Assembly: GCA_002179805.1 (NCBI GenBank)
Contig: NAVB01001288.1
Span: forward strand, 1-26,150
Length of the DNA stretch: 26,150 nucleotides
Direction of reading: 5' to 3'
Source of the DNA: Acanthamoeba lenticulata
Lineage: Eukaryota > Discosea > Longamoebia > Acanthamoebidae
A model generated the notes under the pieces. It did not search any database. It was not told the origin of the DNA and saw nothing but the letters and a program-made list of their open reading frames with translations. Positions 1-10,077 of the stretch are shown one piece after another. How positions within the stretch are numbered: the first letter of the stretch is position 1; each line of letters opens with the position of its first letter. Both the position numbers and the translations under genes were made by a program.

Positions 1-72
1 AATCCCCCAACGTTGGTGGTCCGCAGCGGTCGGTTGCTGACGCGTGTACACACAACCCATCCATGCGCGCAG

Positions 73-138
73 GAGGACCAGAAGGAGGGCATGCGCGCCT
101 TCTCCGAGAAGCGGAAGCCCAAGTGGCGAGACCTCTGA
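73..138 (+). CDS. Enoyl-CoA hydratase (crotonase family), last exon only
   Basis: This is the 3' terminal exon of a gene that begins left of the window. After a GCAG acceptor at 69-72 the frame reads EDQKEGMRAFSEKRKPKWRD plus L and then TGA (136-138). The E-D-Q-K-E-G-M-x-A-F-x-E-K-R-K-P-x-W pattern is the characteristic C-terminus of short-chain enoyl-CoA hydratase (mitochondrial beta-oxidation, hydration of trans-2-enoyl-CoA) and related crotonases. Only 21 residues are visible, so catalytic Glu residues and any targeting peptide cannot be checked. Bases 1-72 are probably the end of the preceding intron. An AATAAA polyadenylation signal at 217-222 lies about 80 bp after the stop. The family call is fairly safe. 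The exact paralogue (ECHS1-like versus another crotonase) is not. Confidence 0.75.
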   Translation, partial: EDQKEGMRAFSEKRKPKWRDL

Positions 139-216
139 GCCGGCACCACCATGTCGTCGGTGTCATGTGGGAGGGCTCTCTTCTTGGTCATTACGTGTTT
201 TTTCTTTTTCAGAAAT

Positions 217-222
217 AATAAA
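217..222 (+). promoter_or_regulatory. Poly(A) signal of the enoyl-CoA hydratase gene
   Basis: An exact AATAAA lies about 80 bp downstream of the TGA at 136-138 and before the 3' end of the convergent GATA gene at 276. The position suits 3' end formation of the upstream plus-strand gene. This is inferred from motif and spacing only. Confidence 0.45.
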
Positions 223-275
223 ACAATTATCAGTATGGTGGGTTGTAATCTGACTCGAAGAGGAGGGAGGAGAAT

Positions 276-1499
276 TCATCTGCGGCCGGTCTTCTTCCAT
301 CGGAGTCCACACCTGTGTTCCCGAAGGAGATCACGTCAGCGTCTTCACCAACAACAACGTATAAATGAACGAATAATAGAAAAGTTTTTTCCCATGAGCG
401 GCGAGAAGGGGGGCGCACGCATTGCAGAGGGTGCCTTTGCCGGCTGGGCCCGTTCGCCATTCTGGGGTCGATGTGGCGCCACAATGCAGGCACGTGCGGC
501 CGGTCATCACTCTGGGCGCGTGCGACTTGCTCCCGTTCTTCTTGTGCTGCTTGGTGGGTTGGGGGAGGCCGCGGACTTTTCGTGTTACTTAATTGTAACC
601 AATGACGGCAGAGGCTAAGAAAATGGACGCACCCTCCGTCGGCTAGGCCACGGCTTGACGGTCCGCCGATCAGGAGACGAAGATGAGGGGGATGACGTCT
701 TCCGGGTCTTTGGGGACGACAAGCGTGGGCTGCTGGCTGATGATGACGATGTTCTGCTGAGCAGCTCGTCGTAGTCAGAATCCGACCGACTTTCGTCATC
801 TTCCTCGTCGGCCGGGAGGTAAAGCTCGTGGAGGCCCACATCTTGGTCGCTCAAACGCTCCTCCGATGAAGCGGATCTCATCTTCCTCTTCTTCAGATCC
901 CTATCGGTTCTTCGTTTCTTCGTCTTCTCCTCTTCCCGATCCGTCCTTTGCCTCTTGGTCGACAGGCGGTTTTCCTCTTGTTCTTCTTCCTTATCTTCCT
1001 CCTCTTCCTCTTCTGTCTCCTGGCGACCTTGCAGGAGGGCGAGCGTGGCGGCATGCTTCATGCGGAGGAGATACATCTGCCGCAGAATCTCTTTCTCTTC
1101 CTCGTCATCCGGATTGGCGATGGGGGATGGCGTCGTGGAGGAAGGAGAAAAAGAAGACCCAACCAAGACCGGAGGCGATGCCGGGGCAGGTGAGGCGAGC
1201 ACGGGCGAAGAAGGCGACGAGGGCGAAAAGGGCGAAGGTGGCGACGCCGTCTCGGGACAAGGCGACTGGGCGTCACCAGGCTTGCGCCCCAACAACAAGT
1301 CACCACCGCCGTCTTGTCGGCCTGAGGCGGATAGTACGATGGGGACGATCCCAGTCTGGGGAGCCTGTGACGGAGGGCACGATGGGGCGATGCTGTGGGG
1401 GCCAACCGAGGGCCCGATCTCGGGCAGGCGAAGCAGAGAAGCGGGGAGGCTTGAGCCGTGGGAGAAAGCGAGGTTGGGCAGGAAGTGCATCGTCATCAT
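276..1499 (-). CDS. GATA-type zinc-finger transcription factor
   Basis: Three exons: 1499-633, 546-419 and 312-276 (total 343 aa). Introns are GTGCGT...CAG (632-547) and GTGCGC...CAG (418-313), and all phases agree. Exon 1 encodes a Pro/Ser-rich N-terminus, an acidic Glu/Asp stretch and several Lys/Arg clusters (candidate NLS, e.g. [13 protein letters not shown]). Exon 2 supplies a basic lead-in and the finger [16 protein letters not shown]... with Cys308, Cys311 and Cys330. The last exon completes it as C333[10 protein letters not shown] and stops. Spacing is CX2CX18CX2C, the X18 class common in plant and fungal GATA proteins, and the finger sits at the extreme C-terminus. Family role: DNA binding at GATA motifs in the nucleus. 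Exon 1's frame runs on to a stop at 615-617, so a single-ORF model would miss the finger. The start at 1499 is the first Met of the open frame; an upstream exon cannot be excluded. Confidence 0.82.
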
Positions 1500-2671
1500 C
1501 CCTTCACTCGAGTCGGTAACTTGGTCTTTGGGATGGTTGATGGTCGCTGTCCCTTGACTTGGCGACGCCGCGGTTGCCTATTTCCAGCCCCGAAAAAGAG
1601 TTGCAGGAGTTCGTAAGCGGTCCAGAATCACGCAGCCAATTGGTGGCGCTAAAATTCTACAGAAGCATGAGGCACGCGGCCAGCACGAGGAGGGCAGAAA
1701 AAAGAACACGAAACCAGGGACGGTCATTGCCCGCAATGATCCACGAGAGGGTGGGGATGAAAACTAAAAAAGACTGAAACCACATCAAGCGCGCTCCACG
1801 GTGAAGTGACAATAGGACAGAAAAACTCTCTACGTTGTAGGCAATGGGACCGAGAGGAGAAGCGCACCTGGGGCAGCAACTGCCACAACGACGCATGAAA
1901 CGAGGGCGGATAAGGAAGAAGATGAGGGTAGAAGTTGGACATCTGTTTCGCAGGTGCTTTTACGGAAGGGTTCCCTTAGGTTTGCAGTCCTACTCGCGAG
2001 CCGCCGGATATCTCAAGTACTCGATGATGGCCACCTTATCTCGAAAGTGGAAGGCCAACGGGGAGAAGGGTGTCTGTGGCGAGCGCTGGGAAGGAACGGA
2101 TCTAGATAAGGCGATCGATGGAAGGCAGGCCGCAAGTGAGGAGTTACTGAGCTTCGGGACTCAAGAGTTGAACTGCAGTTCTCAAGCGCAGAGACGGGAG
2201 GTGCACGCTGTGGTGGTGAGATAACGAGCTGATGCGGGAGTGGTAAGATAAAGAGGCCGGGGTCACAACCAGCCACCGCCTCGCTCATTGGCAGGAGTGT
2301 CCCGATGCATCCGTCGACAGGTAATAAGTGTAACCTAAATGCTGGTGATGTGGCCGCTCCTGACGGGCGGCTGTTTTCAATGACCGCCAATGGCACAGTT
2401 AAGGGTCAGCCGAAACGATCATCACATGGTGGCCACGGGCTCAATTTTTTGTGTAACACGTCTGACAGGGTGGCGCCACCCGACCGGAAGAGCCCATCTT
2501 CATTCCTCATTTATGAAAGGTGGTTGGTCTGACTGTTCTTCTTTTTACGTTTGTTGTACAAATTTTTTGTTCCTTTACTAAGCATACCTCTGCCAAACAC
2601 GCCGCCGGTGCTGCCGCTCTCGGCCACTGGGGTCGTTCTTGTGGTGTGTCTCTCTCTTTGTGTGCTCGGGA
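1500..2671. other. Stretch with no convincing gene
   Basis: About 1.17 kb lies between the start of the GATA gene and the 3' end of the next minus-strand gene. Open frames here are short and lack domains or a coherent splice chain. One minus-strand frame (1896-1657) is listed separately as a weak candidate. The segment should contain the GATA gene promoter near 1500-1600. I see no tRNA, repeat array or mobile element. Confidence 0.5.
1657..1896 (-). CDS. Possible small protein with a Cys-rich start and hydrophobic C-terminus
   Basis: A 79-codon frame. The N-terminus has a CxxCCxxC-like cluster (RRCGSCCPRCASPLGP). The C-terminal half has two hydrophobic stretches (around FQSFLVFIPTLSWIIAG and RVLFSALLVLAACLMLL) that look membrane-spanning, ending directly at the stop. 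It could be the last exon of a zinc-ribbon/tail-anchored membrane protein on the minus strand, or chance. I could not extend it by a clear splice acceptor to an upstream exon and recognise no family. No function is assigned. Confidence 0.22.
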   Translation of the reverse strand: MRRCGSCCPRCASPLGPIAYNVESFSVLLSLHRGARLMWFQSFLVFIPTLSWIIAGNDRPWFRVLFSALLVLAACLMLL

Positions 2672-3583
2672 TCAGAAGGGCGAGGGACGTGGGCGGATGG
2701 GCACGAGGCGGGGATCGGTCGGCGCTCGGACGGGCTCCACCACGCTGGGTACGGTGAGGCTGGGGATCATGCCCCCAAGGGAAACGTAACGCGAGAGCGG
2801 CAGGCTCGAGGAAGGCTGCCGCTCAGTGAAGGCGAGGAGCTGCGGAATCGGCGCTACAACATTCGTCTGAGATTCGGGGGCCGCCGGAGAACGCAGAGCT
2901 GAGCCGGTCACAGCAGGAGACGAACAAGTTGCCAGTGCTTGCGGGGACGACGTCATATGGACCACCCTGCTGGCCATCGAAGGCAGAGCGCTGCCGTTGG
3001 CGCAGATGGTGGACGACGAAGAACTGCTCGCCACGGGAGAACCGCCGTCACGGCATTGGCTGCCGAATCGCTTGTGGAGGTAGAGCTGGTGAAGCACCAG
3101 GTGCGTTCGCGAGGTGACTCGGACCGCGCGAGGCAGCCGGGGCGTCCCAACAAGCTCGTCGTCTGCCTTTCCCTGCAGGGTTTGCGGGGAGCCGTCCCGT
3201 TGGGCCTCCGGTGGGGTGGTATCGGGGTGCGTGGTCGTGACTTCGTTTTCGCTGTCCGTGTCCACCCGATCCTGACTCTGCGCCCAACCCGAAACACGAG
3301 CGACTGTTGCGGCCGAAGCTCGCTTGCGCTTCTTGTTGTTGTTCCGTTCTTCGCTGGTGCGGTGGAGAAGGAGCGAGACCAGGGTTTCAGCAGCGTCTTG
3401 GTCTTTTTGCCCGTCCTTCGTCCTTTCGAGCGAGCCCGAGGACCCGTTATCTGATGGCTTGGCGCACACTAGAGACTCGGTGGTCTTTCTCCTCTTGTTC
3501 ACGCCAGCACCATCACCAAAGACCAACTCTTGGCCAAAGGAAAGGGGCGAGAGCCTTTTCTGACTGAAGATGCGTGATGTCAT
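2672..3583 (-). CDS. Uncharacterised 303-aa Ser/Pro-rich, probably nuclear protein
   Basis: An uninterrupted frame from ATG at 3583 (MTSRIFSQKRLSPLSFG...) to TGA at 2672-2674. The frame stays open upstream to 3655, but 3583 is preferred. The extra 24 residues would add an unrelated hydrophobic start, and the 3583 ATG has A at -3. Visible features are a short basic motif (NKRRKT), a stronger basic cluster (NNNKKRKRAS, candidate NLS), Ser-rich and Thr/Pro-rich tracts, and a short segment LVLHQLYLHKRFG. That segment is mildly reminiscent of [13 protein letters not shown] in the neighbouring GATA protein. No enzyme motif or zinc finger is visible, and no GATA finger was found on the minus strand downstream. 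It may be a small regulatory protein. I do not recognise a family. Confidence 0.55.
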   Translation of the reverse strand: MTSRIFSQKRLSPLSFGQELVFGDGAGVNKRRKTTESLVCAKPSDNGSSGSLERTKDGQKDQDAAETLVSLLLHRTSEERNNNKKRKRASAATVARVSGWAQSQDRVDTDSENEVTTTHPDTTPPEAQRDGSPQTLQGKADDELVGTPRLPRAVRVTSRTHLVLHQLYLHKRFGSQCRDGGSPVASSSSSSTICANGSALPSMASRVVHMTSSPQALATCSSPAVTGSALRSPAAPESQTNVVAPIPQLLAFTERQPSSSLPLSRYVSLGGMIPSLTVPSVVEPVRAPTDPRLVPIRPRPSPF

Positions 3584-4074
3584 TGTATGGGTGGCGGGGG
3601 AAGAAGATGGACATGGGGCCGTGAAGAGAAGAACAAAGAGAAGCCACGCACGCACCCCAACCGAAAGGTGGCCCGAAGGCTACAAAGACGCCGCAACAGC
3701 GAACGGCGAAGAAGAGGCTGGCGAACTTTCTCCGACCGACCAATCGGAGAAACGACCGGAGAAGCAACACCAATCCTAAGATTAACGATCTTTGGCAGGT
3801 TGGCCCGCCAGAAGTGGACCACGGTGCGGGGCCAGCTGCGCCCCGGCCTGACTGCGGTCGACAGCATCCGCCACAGCTTCCCGCCAGGCACGCCTCCCCC
3901 CTCTTCCCAAACCAAGCAATCTCTCCCCCCCCCAATTTGGTCCTTCTTCGAGGAGCCTCCAAACAGAATCGCCCATGATGGTCGCACAGTCGGCTGATGA
4001 CTGTCCATGGCCATCCCCGCACATCACACACGGCGACTTACAGTAAAAATTGACATTCCCCCTCACAGCAAGCG
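3584..4074. other. Intergenic stretch upstream of tRNA-Val
   Basis: About 490 bp between the start of the minus-strand hypothetical gene and tRNA-Val. Several overlapping open frames exist on both strands, but none has a recognisable motif or a codon pattern better than its antisense partner. It presumably holds the promoter of the minus-strand gene and the 5' flank of the tRNA gene. Confidence 0.5.
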
Positions 4075-4146
4075 GATTCCGTGGTGCAACGGTAGCACGC
4101 AAGTCTAACACACTTGAGGTCGCGAGATCGACACTCGCCGGAATCA
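4075..4146 (+). tRNA. tRNA-Val (anticodon AAC)
   Basis: A complete 72-nt cloverleaf without intron. The acceptor GATTCCG/CGGAATC pairs 7/7 with discriminator A. The D arm is GTGC-AACGGTA-GCAC. The anticodon stem CAAGT/ACTTG pairs 5/5 with loop CTAACAC (T33, anticodon AAC at 4107-4109). The variable loop is AGGTC, and the T arm GCGAG/CTCGC has loop ATCGACA. Box A (TGGTGCAACGG at 4082-4092) and box B (GATCGACAC) fit Pol III consensus. T54 of the T loop is replaced by A, which is unusual for the 54-58 pair. A TTTTT terminator follows at 4150-4154. Confidence 0.93.
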
Positions 4147-4149
4147 ATC

Positions 4150-4154
4150 TTTTT
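4150..4154 (+). terminator. Pol III terminator of tRNA-Val
   Basis: A run of five T on the non-template strand, 4 nt after the tRNA-Val 3' end. This is the standard RNA polymerase III stop signal. Confidence 0.85.
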
Positions 4155-4315
4155 GCTTGCATACAAATCATGAGCTTTCTGAATGGTTAAAGGAAAATTC
4201 AGAGGCTATTTCTTTCTTTCCAAGAACCTTGTTCAAAGCGCTTGATTGGTTGAGCTATTCGGCCGTCAAATGTCCTGCATTCTTTATTATTTTGATTTAT
4301 TGTGGTCGGTTATTG

Positions 4316-5166
4316 ATGAAGCTTGCTTGTTGGGTGTTGCTTGCTGCTGTCACGGTTCTCACGTGGACAATTCAGCCCGGTGTCTCCGCTGGCGCTGTAC
4401 CATGCTCACCCCTTACTTGGACTACTCCACGTACGTCCGCGTTTACCTCTCACATGTAGTAAAGGCTGACAGAGACACATGGGTTTTAAATCGACAGACT
4501 CTTGGTGGGGTGGTAGCCTACTGCGGCAAACCTTCAACGCGACCGAGTGTACGCAGCTCGTGACCCGCAATGACTTGTTCAAGTGTGCACCGAGCGGCTG
4601 GAATCAGTGCAGCTCCGACGAGCAGTGCCCCAAGGGTCAGCGCTGCGGTGAAGGGATGGTGCCTCGATTGTGCGTTACCTGTGATCTCGGGCATATCGCC
4701 AACACCTGGTACGAGTACGCCAACGTTTCGCTCAATGTGACGGAGAGCATGCTGCGGGGCCAGTTCTGGACAGTCGACACCTTCTACAATCACACTGGAG
4801 TCGACCTCATTCTCACTCTGTGCGTCGCCCTTTCCTCCTCTTGTCTCGTGATGACACCCCTCCTGTGTCGTCGGCGTGGCGTTTAGACTAACAACGGGTG
4901 TAATACGCAGTGAGCGCTGGGTGTGGAGTCCCAACATGAAAGCCCTTCTCCACGACTACGTCAGGCAACATCGCTCGACCTGGACCGAGGGGCTCTACAA
5001 CGACGACGCGTTCGACACCAGCACTTCGTCCTACGAGAGATTCAACTCAACGCATGTCCGCTCCCAGTACGCTTCCTCCGGCAGATCAGCGTACGACGTT
5101 CTTGATGGCGGCAAGGTCGTGGTCCAAGCCAATTCTAACACGGCGTACTACCCAGTCGCAGCCTGA
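4316..5166 (+). CDS. Small secreted Cys-containing protein with signal peptide
   Basis: Three exons: 4316-4430, 4498-4819 and 4911-5166 (230 aa). Introns are GTACGT...GACAG (4431-4497) and GTGCGT...GCAG (4820-4910), and phases agree. The N-terminus MKLACWVLLAAVTVLTWTIQ followed by PGVSAGA is a classic signal peptide with a plausible cleavage site. The mature part has many Asn-X-Ser/Thr sites (NAT, NVS, NVT, NHT, NST). It also has a cysteine-rich block containing CSSDEQCPKGQRC, which resembles the CxxDxxCPxxxxC core of whey-acidic-protein-like domains but is too short to assign. The C-terminal third is hydrophilic and Tyr/Ser-rich, and no transmembrane segment remains once intron 2 is removed. 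Likely extracellular or vesicular; function unknown. An alternative first intron (donor 4397, acceptor 4472) is also in phase. Confidence 0.65.
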
Positions 5167-5311
5167 ATTCGTTGTCCACCACTTTGATGATCAAATATAC
5201 ATTTAACACGTTTTTTTAAATGCCCCTCCTTGCCTGTCGCCGAATCACCAACAATCAGAAGAAAGTGGTGTGTATTTATCAAAAAGAAAGAAAAAAAATT
5301 ATGGCATTTCA

Positions 5312-7762
5312 TTACTCCTTGCTGCCGTCGTTGCTGCTGCTGTCGTTGTTGTTGTGAGCCCGTGGGTCCGAGGAGGCGGGCATCACGCTGATGACGCCCA
5401 GCTGCTGGAGCCTTTCGATCTTGTTGATCAGCTCGTCGAGGCTGGCCTCGTCCTTCTCATCCCCGCCAGGGTGACTCTGCCGGAGGCGTCGCCTGAGCAT
5501 GCCCAGCTCGTCCTCTTCATACTCGTCCTCCTCGTCCTCCTCCTCTTCTTCTTCGCCATCGGCTTTGGCTTTGCCCGCAGCGGCCGCCCGCGCCGTGCTC
5601 GTTGTGGTCGACGACGACGACGACAACGTCGAGGACGAGGGAGGAGAAGAAGAAGAAGAGGAAGAGGCACCCCGCCCCGATAAGCTCTGGAACAGGTTGC
5701 GGGTCGCCAGCCAGCCCGCCGCGTTGCCCAGCCCCGTGGTCGCCACGAACCGGTCCACTACCGTCCGCGTGTCGTCAGTACACACACGCGCGCGTACACG
5801 CATACATCGAGCCACCCCATGACGGCGGCGCAACGAGGCAGAATAGGGGGGGGGCGAACCGTCTTCGGCGCAGAGGACGTAGATGAACTCGTTGACGTAG
5901 TGCGTGAGCCCAAAGTTGACGGCCGTCATGAGCTGCAGCAGCCGCCGCCCGATCTCGTTCTCCCGCCAATTGGCCGGCGGCCTGCTCCCGCCAGCTCCTC
6001 CGTCAGGACCTTCCCCTCGGGAGGAGGAGGAGGAGGAAGAGGGGGGGGGACGCGTACTCGATGGGGCGATCGGCAGAGAGGGGCGGGGGCCGGGCCGGGA
6101 AGCAGCGCGCCATCATGTAGTCGCGGAGGGCCGGGATGCCTCGCGCGATGGCCACCAGCACCATCAGCACCGGCACCACCTGCGCCTCGCTGAAATAATA
6201 TTTATTAGTTTTTTTATTTTTTTAAAATAATAAAGCCATTAAAAAAAAGAATGAAGAAAAAAAAGCACAAGAGAGAGGAGGGGGAGAGGAGGTGGTGGTA
6301 CTCGGGATGGTCGAACTGGCGCTGCATAAAGTCGAGCAGGGCGTCGACGCTGGCGAGGTCGATGCGGAAGTAGTGCGCGCAGCCCTGCGGCGTGTTGACC
6401 AGCGTGGCCACGGCAAAGTGCTGCAGGCGCTGGTGTCCGGCGCCCAGCTCCATCACCCGCTGGATGAGCGGCGCCAGCTCTTTCCACGCCTCCGCCTGCC
6501 ATCATCATCATCATCATCGTCATGGTCATCATCATCATCATCATCACCATCATCATCATCATCGTCAGCGGCAAGCACGACGTCGTCGAGGTGGGGCGGG
6601 ACCTCGTCGGGGCTGGGCATCGGGTTGGGCGGGTCAGCGAGCGGGCCCAAGTGAAAGGTGAGGTTGATGACGAGCCGCAGGATCTCGATGGCCACCGCCT
6701 CTGCCTGCTCTTTCTCCTCCTGCTGCTCCTGCTGCTGCTTCTCGGCGTCGGCCGCGGGCGCATCCATCCCGTCGAGCGTGCGCCGGAGCAGGCCGATCGC
6801 CAGCGGCAGCGCTCCCTGGGCCTTTAGCGCCGGCAGGTTGGTCGACTGGCCGCACACACGCACGCGTGTCGTGTCGTGTCGTGTCAGGATCGGGCGCACA
6901 CACGCGCGCGCGCGTGCGGAAGAGCGGAGGAGCACCTTCTCGAGGGAGCAGTTGAAGAGGAGGCGGAGGAGGACGAGGCGGTAGGGCGGGTCCTCCTCGC
7001 GCCGGAGGGCGGCGAGGAAGGGCCCCATCCCGCGCGCGTAGAGGGTCGGCCCGACGACCTCGGGCGGCCCGTTGAGCAGGAGGTTGACGAGGCACCGGCA
7101 GGCCTCGGCGGCGACCTCGACCGTCCGGTGGGGCGCATCGTCGTCCAAGTTGGCGTAAGCCCGCACCAACTCGACCACCTGTTGGTGGGGCAGCGCCATG
7201 CACACTCCCCGGGGGGTGAGTGTCTCTGCGTATGCGCACGCGTGCGTGCGTGCGCGAAGGCAAACGAGGCGGGGGGAGGGGGGCAAGACCTCGGGCTGCG
7301 CAAAGTCCTCGGCGTGCTGTTTTTCGCGCGTGCACAATCGGAACACGCGCAGGGCGGCGGCACACACTGGTCATGCCCCCCCCCCCCAAAGGCTCTCGTC
7401 AGTAAACTCAGAGTGTCCGAAAGTGTGCCAAAAAGAAAAAGAAAAACCTTTTAAATAAATTCCAAAAAATAAAAACAGGAAATGCGACAAACAAGTAATA
7501 CTGGGGGCGCACCAGAGGGAGAAGAGGCCGAAGCGCGCAGCACGCTGAGGAGGGCGGCAAGGAAAGTCGCTCGCGTGGCCCACCCGTATTGGATCACGAA
7601 GTCGGGGGCGGGGGCGCCCTCCGTCCCGGGGGCGGGTTGCTTGTCGTGGGCGGCAAAGAAGCGGTCAAGCGCGTCCCGTATCTGCGCCTGAGTGGCCTCC
7701 TCGCTTTGCCGCTCAACAGAACTATTCACAAAAGCCTCCAACTGAGCAGTTAGCTCTTCCAT
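5312..7762 (-). CDS. ric8: RIC8/synembryn-like chaperone and guanine-nucleotide exchange factor for G-alpha
   Basis: Eight exons (7762-7513, 7366-7290, 7223-6936, 6845-6579, 6495-6302, 6189-6058, 5981-5860, 5757-5312) give 591 aa, with consistent phases throughout. The helical-repeat body includes ALRVFRLCTREKQHAEDF, TVEVAAEACRCLVNLLLNG and LVLLRLLFNCSLEKSTNLPA. The late section FGLTHYVNEFIYVLCAED followed by VATTGLGNAAGWLATRNLF matches the conserved RIC8 block EFxxVLC...GxGNAAGLLA. An acidic tail precedes a short C-terminal helix. Family role: cytosolic folding of nascent G-alpha subunits and GDP release from them; other RIC8s are regulated by phosphorylation in the acidic tail. The exon 2/3 junction is the weakest (donor GTCTTG). 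Intron 4 carries a GAT-type microsatellite and intron 3 a CG/CA-alternating tract. It lies downstream of and co-oriented with the SDR gene, 189 bp apart. Confidence 0.85.
6499..6565 (-). repeat. GAT/ATC trinucleotide microsatellite in RIC8 intron 4
   Basis: An imperfect ATC array (GAT on the coding strand) fills most of the intron between LDDV and AEAWKEL. Read through, it would add an Asp tract with one His and one Gly. The GATGGCAG acceptor and the continuation of the RIC8 reading phase at 6495 argue that it is spliced out. Confidence 0.6.
6864..6918 (-). repeat. GTGTC tandem repeat and alternating CA/CG tract in RIC8 intron 3
   Basis: The intron GTGCTC...GGCCAG (6935-6846) contains four tandem copies of GTGTC on the plus strand near 6868-6887. 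These are followed by a long purine-pyrimidine alternation (CACACACGCGCGCGCGTGCG-type). Such tracts favour Z-DNA in vitro. It is non-coding by the splice model. Confidence 0.55.
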
Positions 7763-7951
7763 ATTGGCAGCAGTGGTGGGCCTTCGCGACGGAAGAGGCG
7801 CGTGCTTGCTTTGCGGTCAGCTCGTGCCAAGGCCTCCTTTTGATCGCGTCGACAACAGAAAAGAAAAGAAATACAGGCATAATGATTTCTCTTTGTGTAT
7901 ATGTCGACACTCGAAACATTTTAGTAATGTACACATCTGGCGTGGGTGCGT

Positions 7952-10077
7952 TCACCACGAAGTGGGCGCGTAGTCCTTGAGGAAGAGTCCCGACATGAAG
8001 TTACCGCGTCGCACGCCCTCAAAAATCTGTGCGGACGCATGTCATCGTCAGAGGAGGTCGCAAAAGGAGAGGGGGGGGGGAAGCGGGAGGACGCACAGGC
8101 TGGAGGACGCGCGAGGCGCCGTCGATGTCATCAAGCGGGGGCGTGAAGTCATCCCAGCCCTCCTTGCCCCACGCGTGCTCGTTGGTCACCCTGCATGTGC
8201 ATCGACCACCATCGTCCTCACTCAGCAATTAATAAATAAAATAAAATACTAAATAAAAATAATGGAGGTGAATGAATGGGACGCACCAGCCAGTGTCGAC
8301 TGAGTTGATGAAGATGCGGTCGCGGGCATAGTCGGCGGCCATCGTGCAGGTCATCATATTGAGGGCCGCCTTGGCCATGTTGGTGTGCGGGTGGCGCGGA
8401 TCCTTGTGAGGCCGCGTGAACTTGCCCTCCATGCTTGAGACGTTGACCACGTAGCGGTCCTCATGCTCGTCGTCATTGTCGTCGTCGTCGCCCGTCTCGC
8501 TCGTGGGGCGCCGCATGAGCGGCAGAAGCTGGGAGGTGATGATGTAGGGCGCCACGGCGTTGATGGCGTGCACCTCCATCACCTCCACGCCCGACACCTG
8601 GTGCGCGTGGGCCGACCAGGTGTTGGCCGGGCGCAGGTCGACCTGCTGGCCGTCGGCGTCCAACGCGCGGGCGGGAAACAGCGCCGAGCCGGGCGCCACC
8701 TCGTCCTCGCCCGCCACCAACCGCACCTGCGACAGCGCCGAGGCCTCGTTGAGGCGCAGCTGGCCGTCCTTGCGGGCGGCGACGGCGCCCGGCGATTGTT
8801 GCGGCCGCTCGAGGAGGAGCGGGCGGGACTCCTGGGCGGCCTCGATGGCGAGCATGAAGGCGGACAGGTCGACCGCGTTCTGCTGGTTCCACGGGTTGTC
8901 CAGCAGGGCCTGCACGGCCGGGGGCAGGCGCCCCGGCGGCGTGGCCTCGGTCGGGAGGAGGTGGGCGTAGTAGGCCGGCGGCCGGCGGATGGTCTGCGCG
9001 GCGTTGTTGATGATGATGTCCAGCCGCGCGTAGGCGGCCGCGACGAACTGGGTGAAGAGCTGCACGCGGCCCATGCCCCGCATGTCGAGCCCGTAGATGG
9101 CCAGCCGCTCCCTCCACACCTCAAAATCTCGCTCCTGACATTAAAAAAATGAATTCAAAAATCAGTTTATAAAAATTGCATTTTCTGATAATATCACTAT
9201 TTTTTATTAAAAAAAAAACATCAAAAGAAAAAGGAAGAGGTGGGCAAGGATGGGGGAGGGTACGGCATGGTAACGCAGGGCGGCATCGGTCGGGAAGCGC
9301 GTAGTGACGATGACTGAGGCACCGCAGCGCAGCAGCTTGAGCGCGCACTGGAACCTGCCCGACACAAAGAGTATTAGAGAAAAAGGTTGGGGCTCACGAC
9401 CAAGAGAGCGTGGGGGCGAACCCGATCTTCACGCGGCCGCCAGTCACGAGCGCTACACGCCCGCTGAGGTTGGCCCTATCGAATCTGGAGCACAGCAGAA
9501 ACAGATTGAGACTTTTGTAGTGGAAAGCAACAAGGGGGCAACTGAGGTGCGTAAACCTCTTTTGAAATACGTACCGCTTGGCGTAGTTGAGAGTCGAGCA
9601 CCAGGGGCACAACTGGTCATAGAAGAAGTGGACCTCCTGGTACCGCTTCTTGCAAACGTAGCAGGTCCAGCCGAGGTGCAACTGCCCGAGACTAACCACC
9701 TCGCCCTCATCCGGCTGCGCACGCCCGAGCAGCTGCTTGTTGGCAGCCTGGAGACGTAGTGCATGAATCTCGCTACGCCGTCGCAGCGCTCTGTCGGCCT
9801 CCTTCAGCAAGCGCCGCCCTGCCTTGGAGTGCTGCGGCGTCGCAGCCACGACGTGCGCGTCGTTGCTTCGTGCTGTACGCTTGGCCTGCATGGCGGCCCT
9901 TCGTTCAGAGGGGGCTGCCGGTTGCCTGGTCTCTGATTTTCTGGCCTTCGTTCTTCTTTGCGGCGCAGCATGCAGCTTCTCGTCTCTTCCTCTTTTACGG
10001 CAGTCTGTCCCGTGCTCGCCATTCTTCTCCCACAAAACGCAAGTCTGGGCATCGCGCAGTTGCCTCTTCATTCTCAA
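7952..10077 (-). CDS. Zinc-ribbon short-chain dehydrogenase/reductase-like protein
   Basis: Six exons (10077-9575, 9475-9422, 9354-9264, 9134-8287, 8190-8097, 8026-7952) give 554 aa, all in phase. A basic N-terminal extension precedes a treble-clef-like element with Cys139, Cys142, Cys157 and Cys160 (CYVC...CPWC). The Rossmann start is [13 protein letters not shown] (179-186 = TGGRVKIG), then [19 protein letters not shown] and SVDTGW. The C-terminus [10 protein letters not shown] is typical of a plant/protist SDR subgroup that also carries the Cys element. The usual catalytic YxxxK is replaced by HTNMAK: the Lys is present but the Tyr position is Thr, so classical dehydrogenase chemistry is doubtful. 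A 100-residue insertion separates NNAAQT from the NVSS motif. Substrate unknown; probably cytosolic. The start is the first Met of the open frame; internal Mets at 10071 and later are possible. Confidence 0.8.

Noticed and set aside
615..1499. Stand-alone 294-aa acidic protein ending at 615
   Set aside because: The tail after 633 is the start of an intron (GTGCGT). Splicing leads in phase to a GATA finger.
866..1557. Long plus-strand frames opposite GATA exon 1
   Set aside because: Ser- and Arg-rich shadows of the coding minus strand, with no motifs and overlapping each other in different frames.
2013..2396. Overlapping open frames on both strands in the 1.5-2.7 kb gap
   Set aside because: No domain, no credible splice chain, and composition similar on both strands.
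6392..6661. Plus-strand frame with a long His tract (HHHHRHGHHHH)
   Set aside because: It is the read-through of the GAT/ATC microsatellite in RIC8 intron 4 on the opposite strand.
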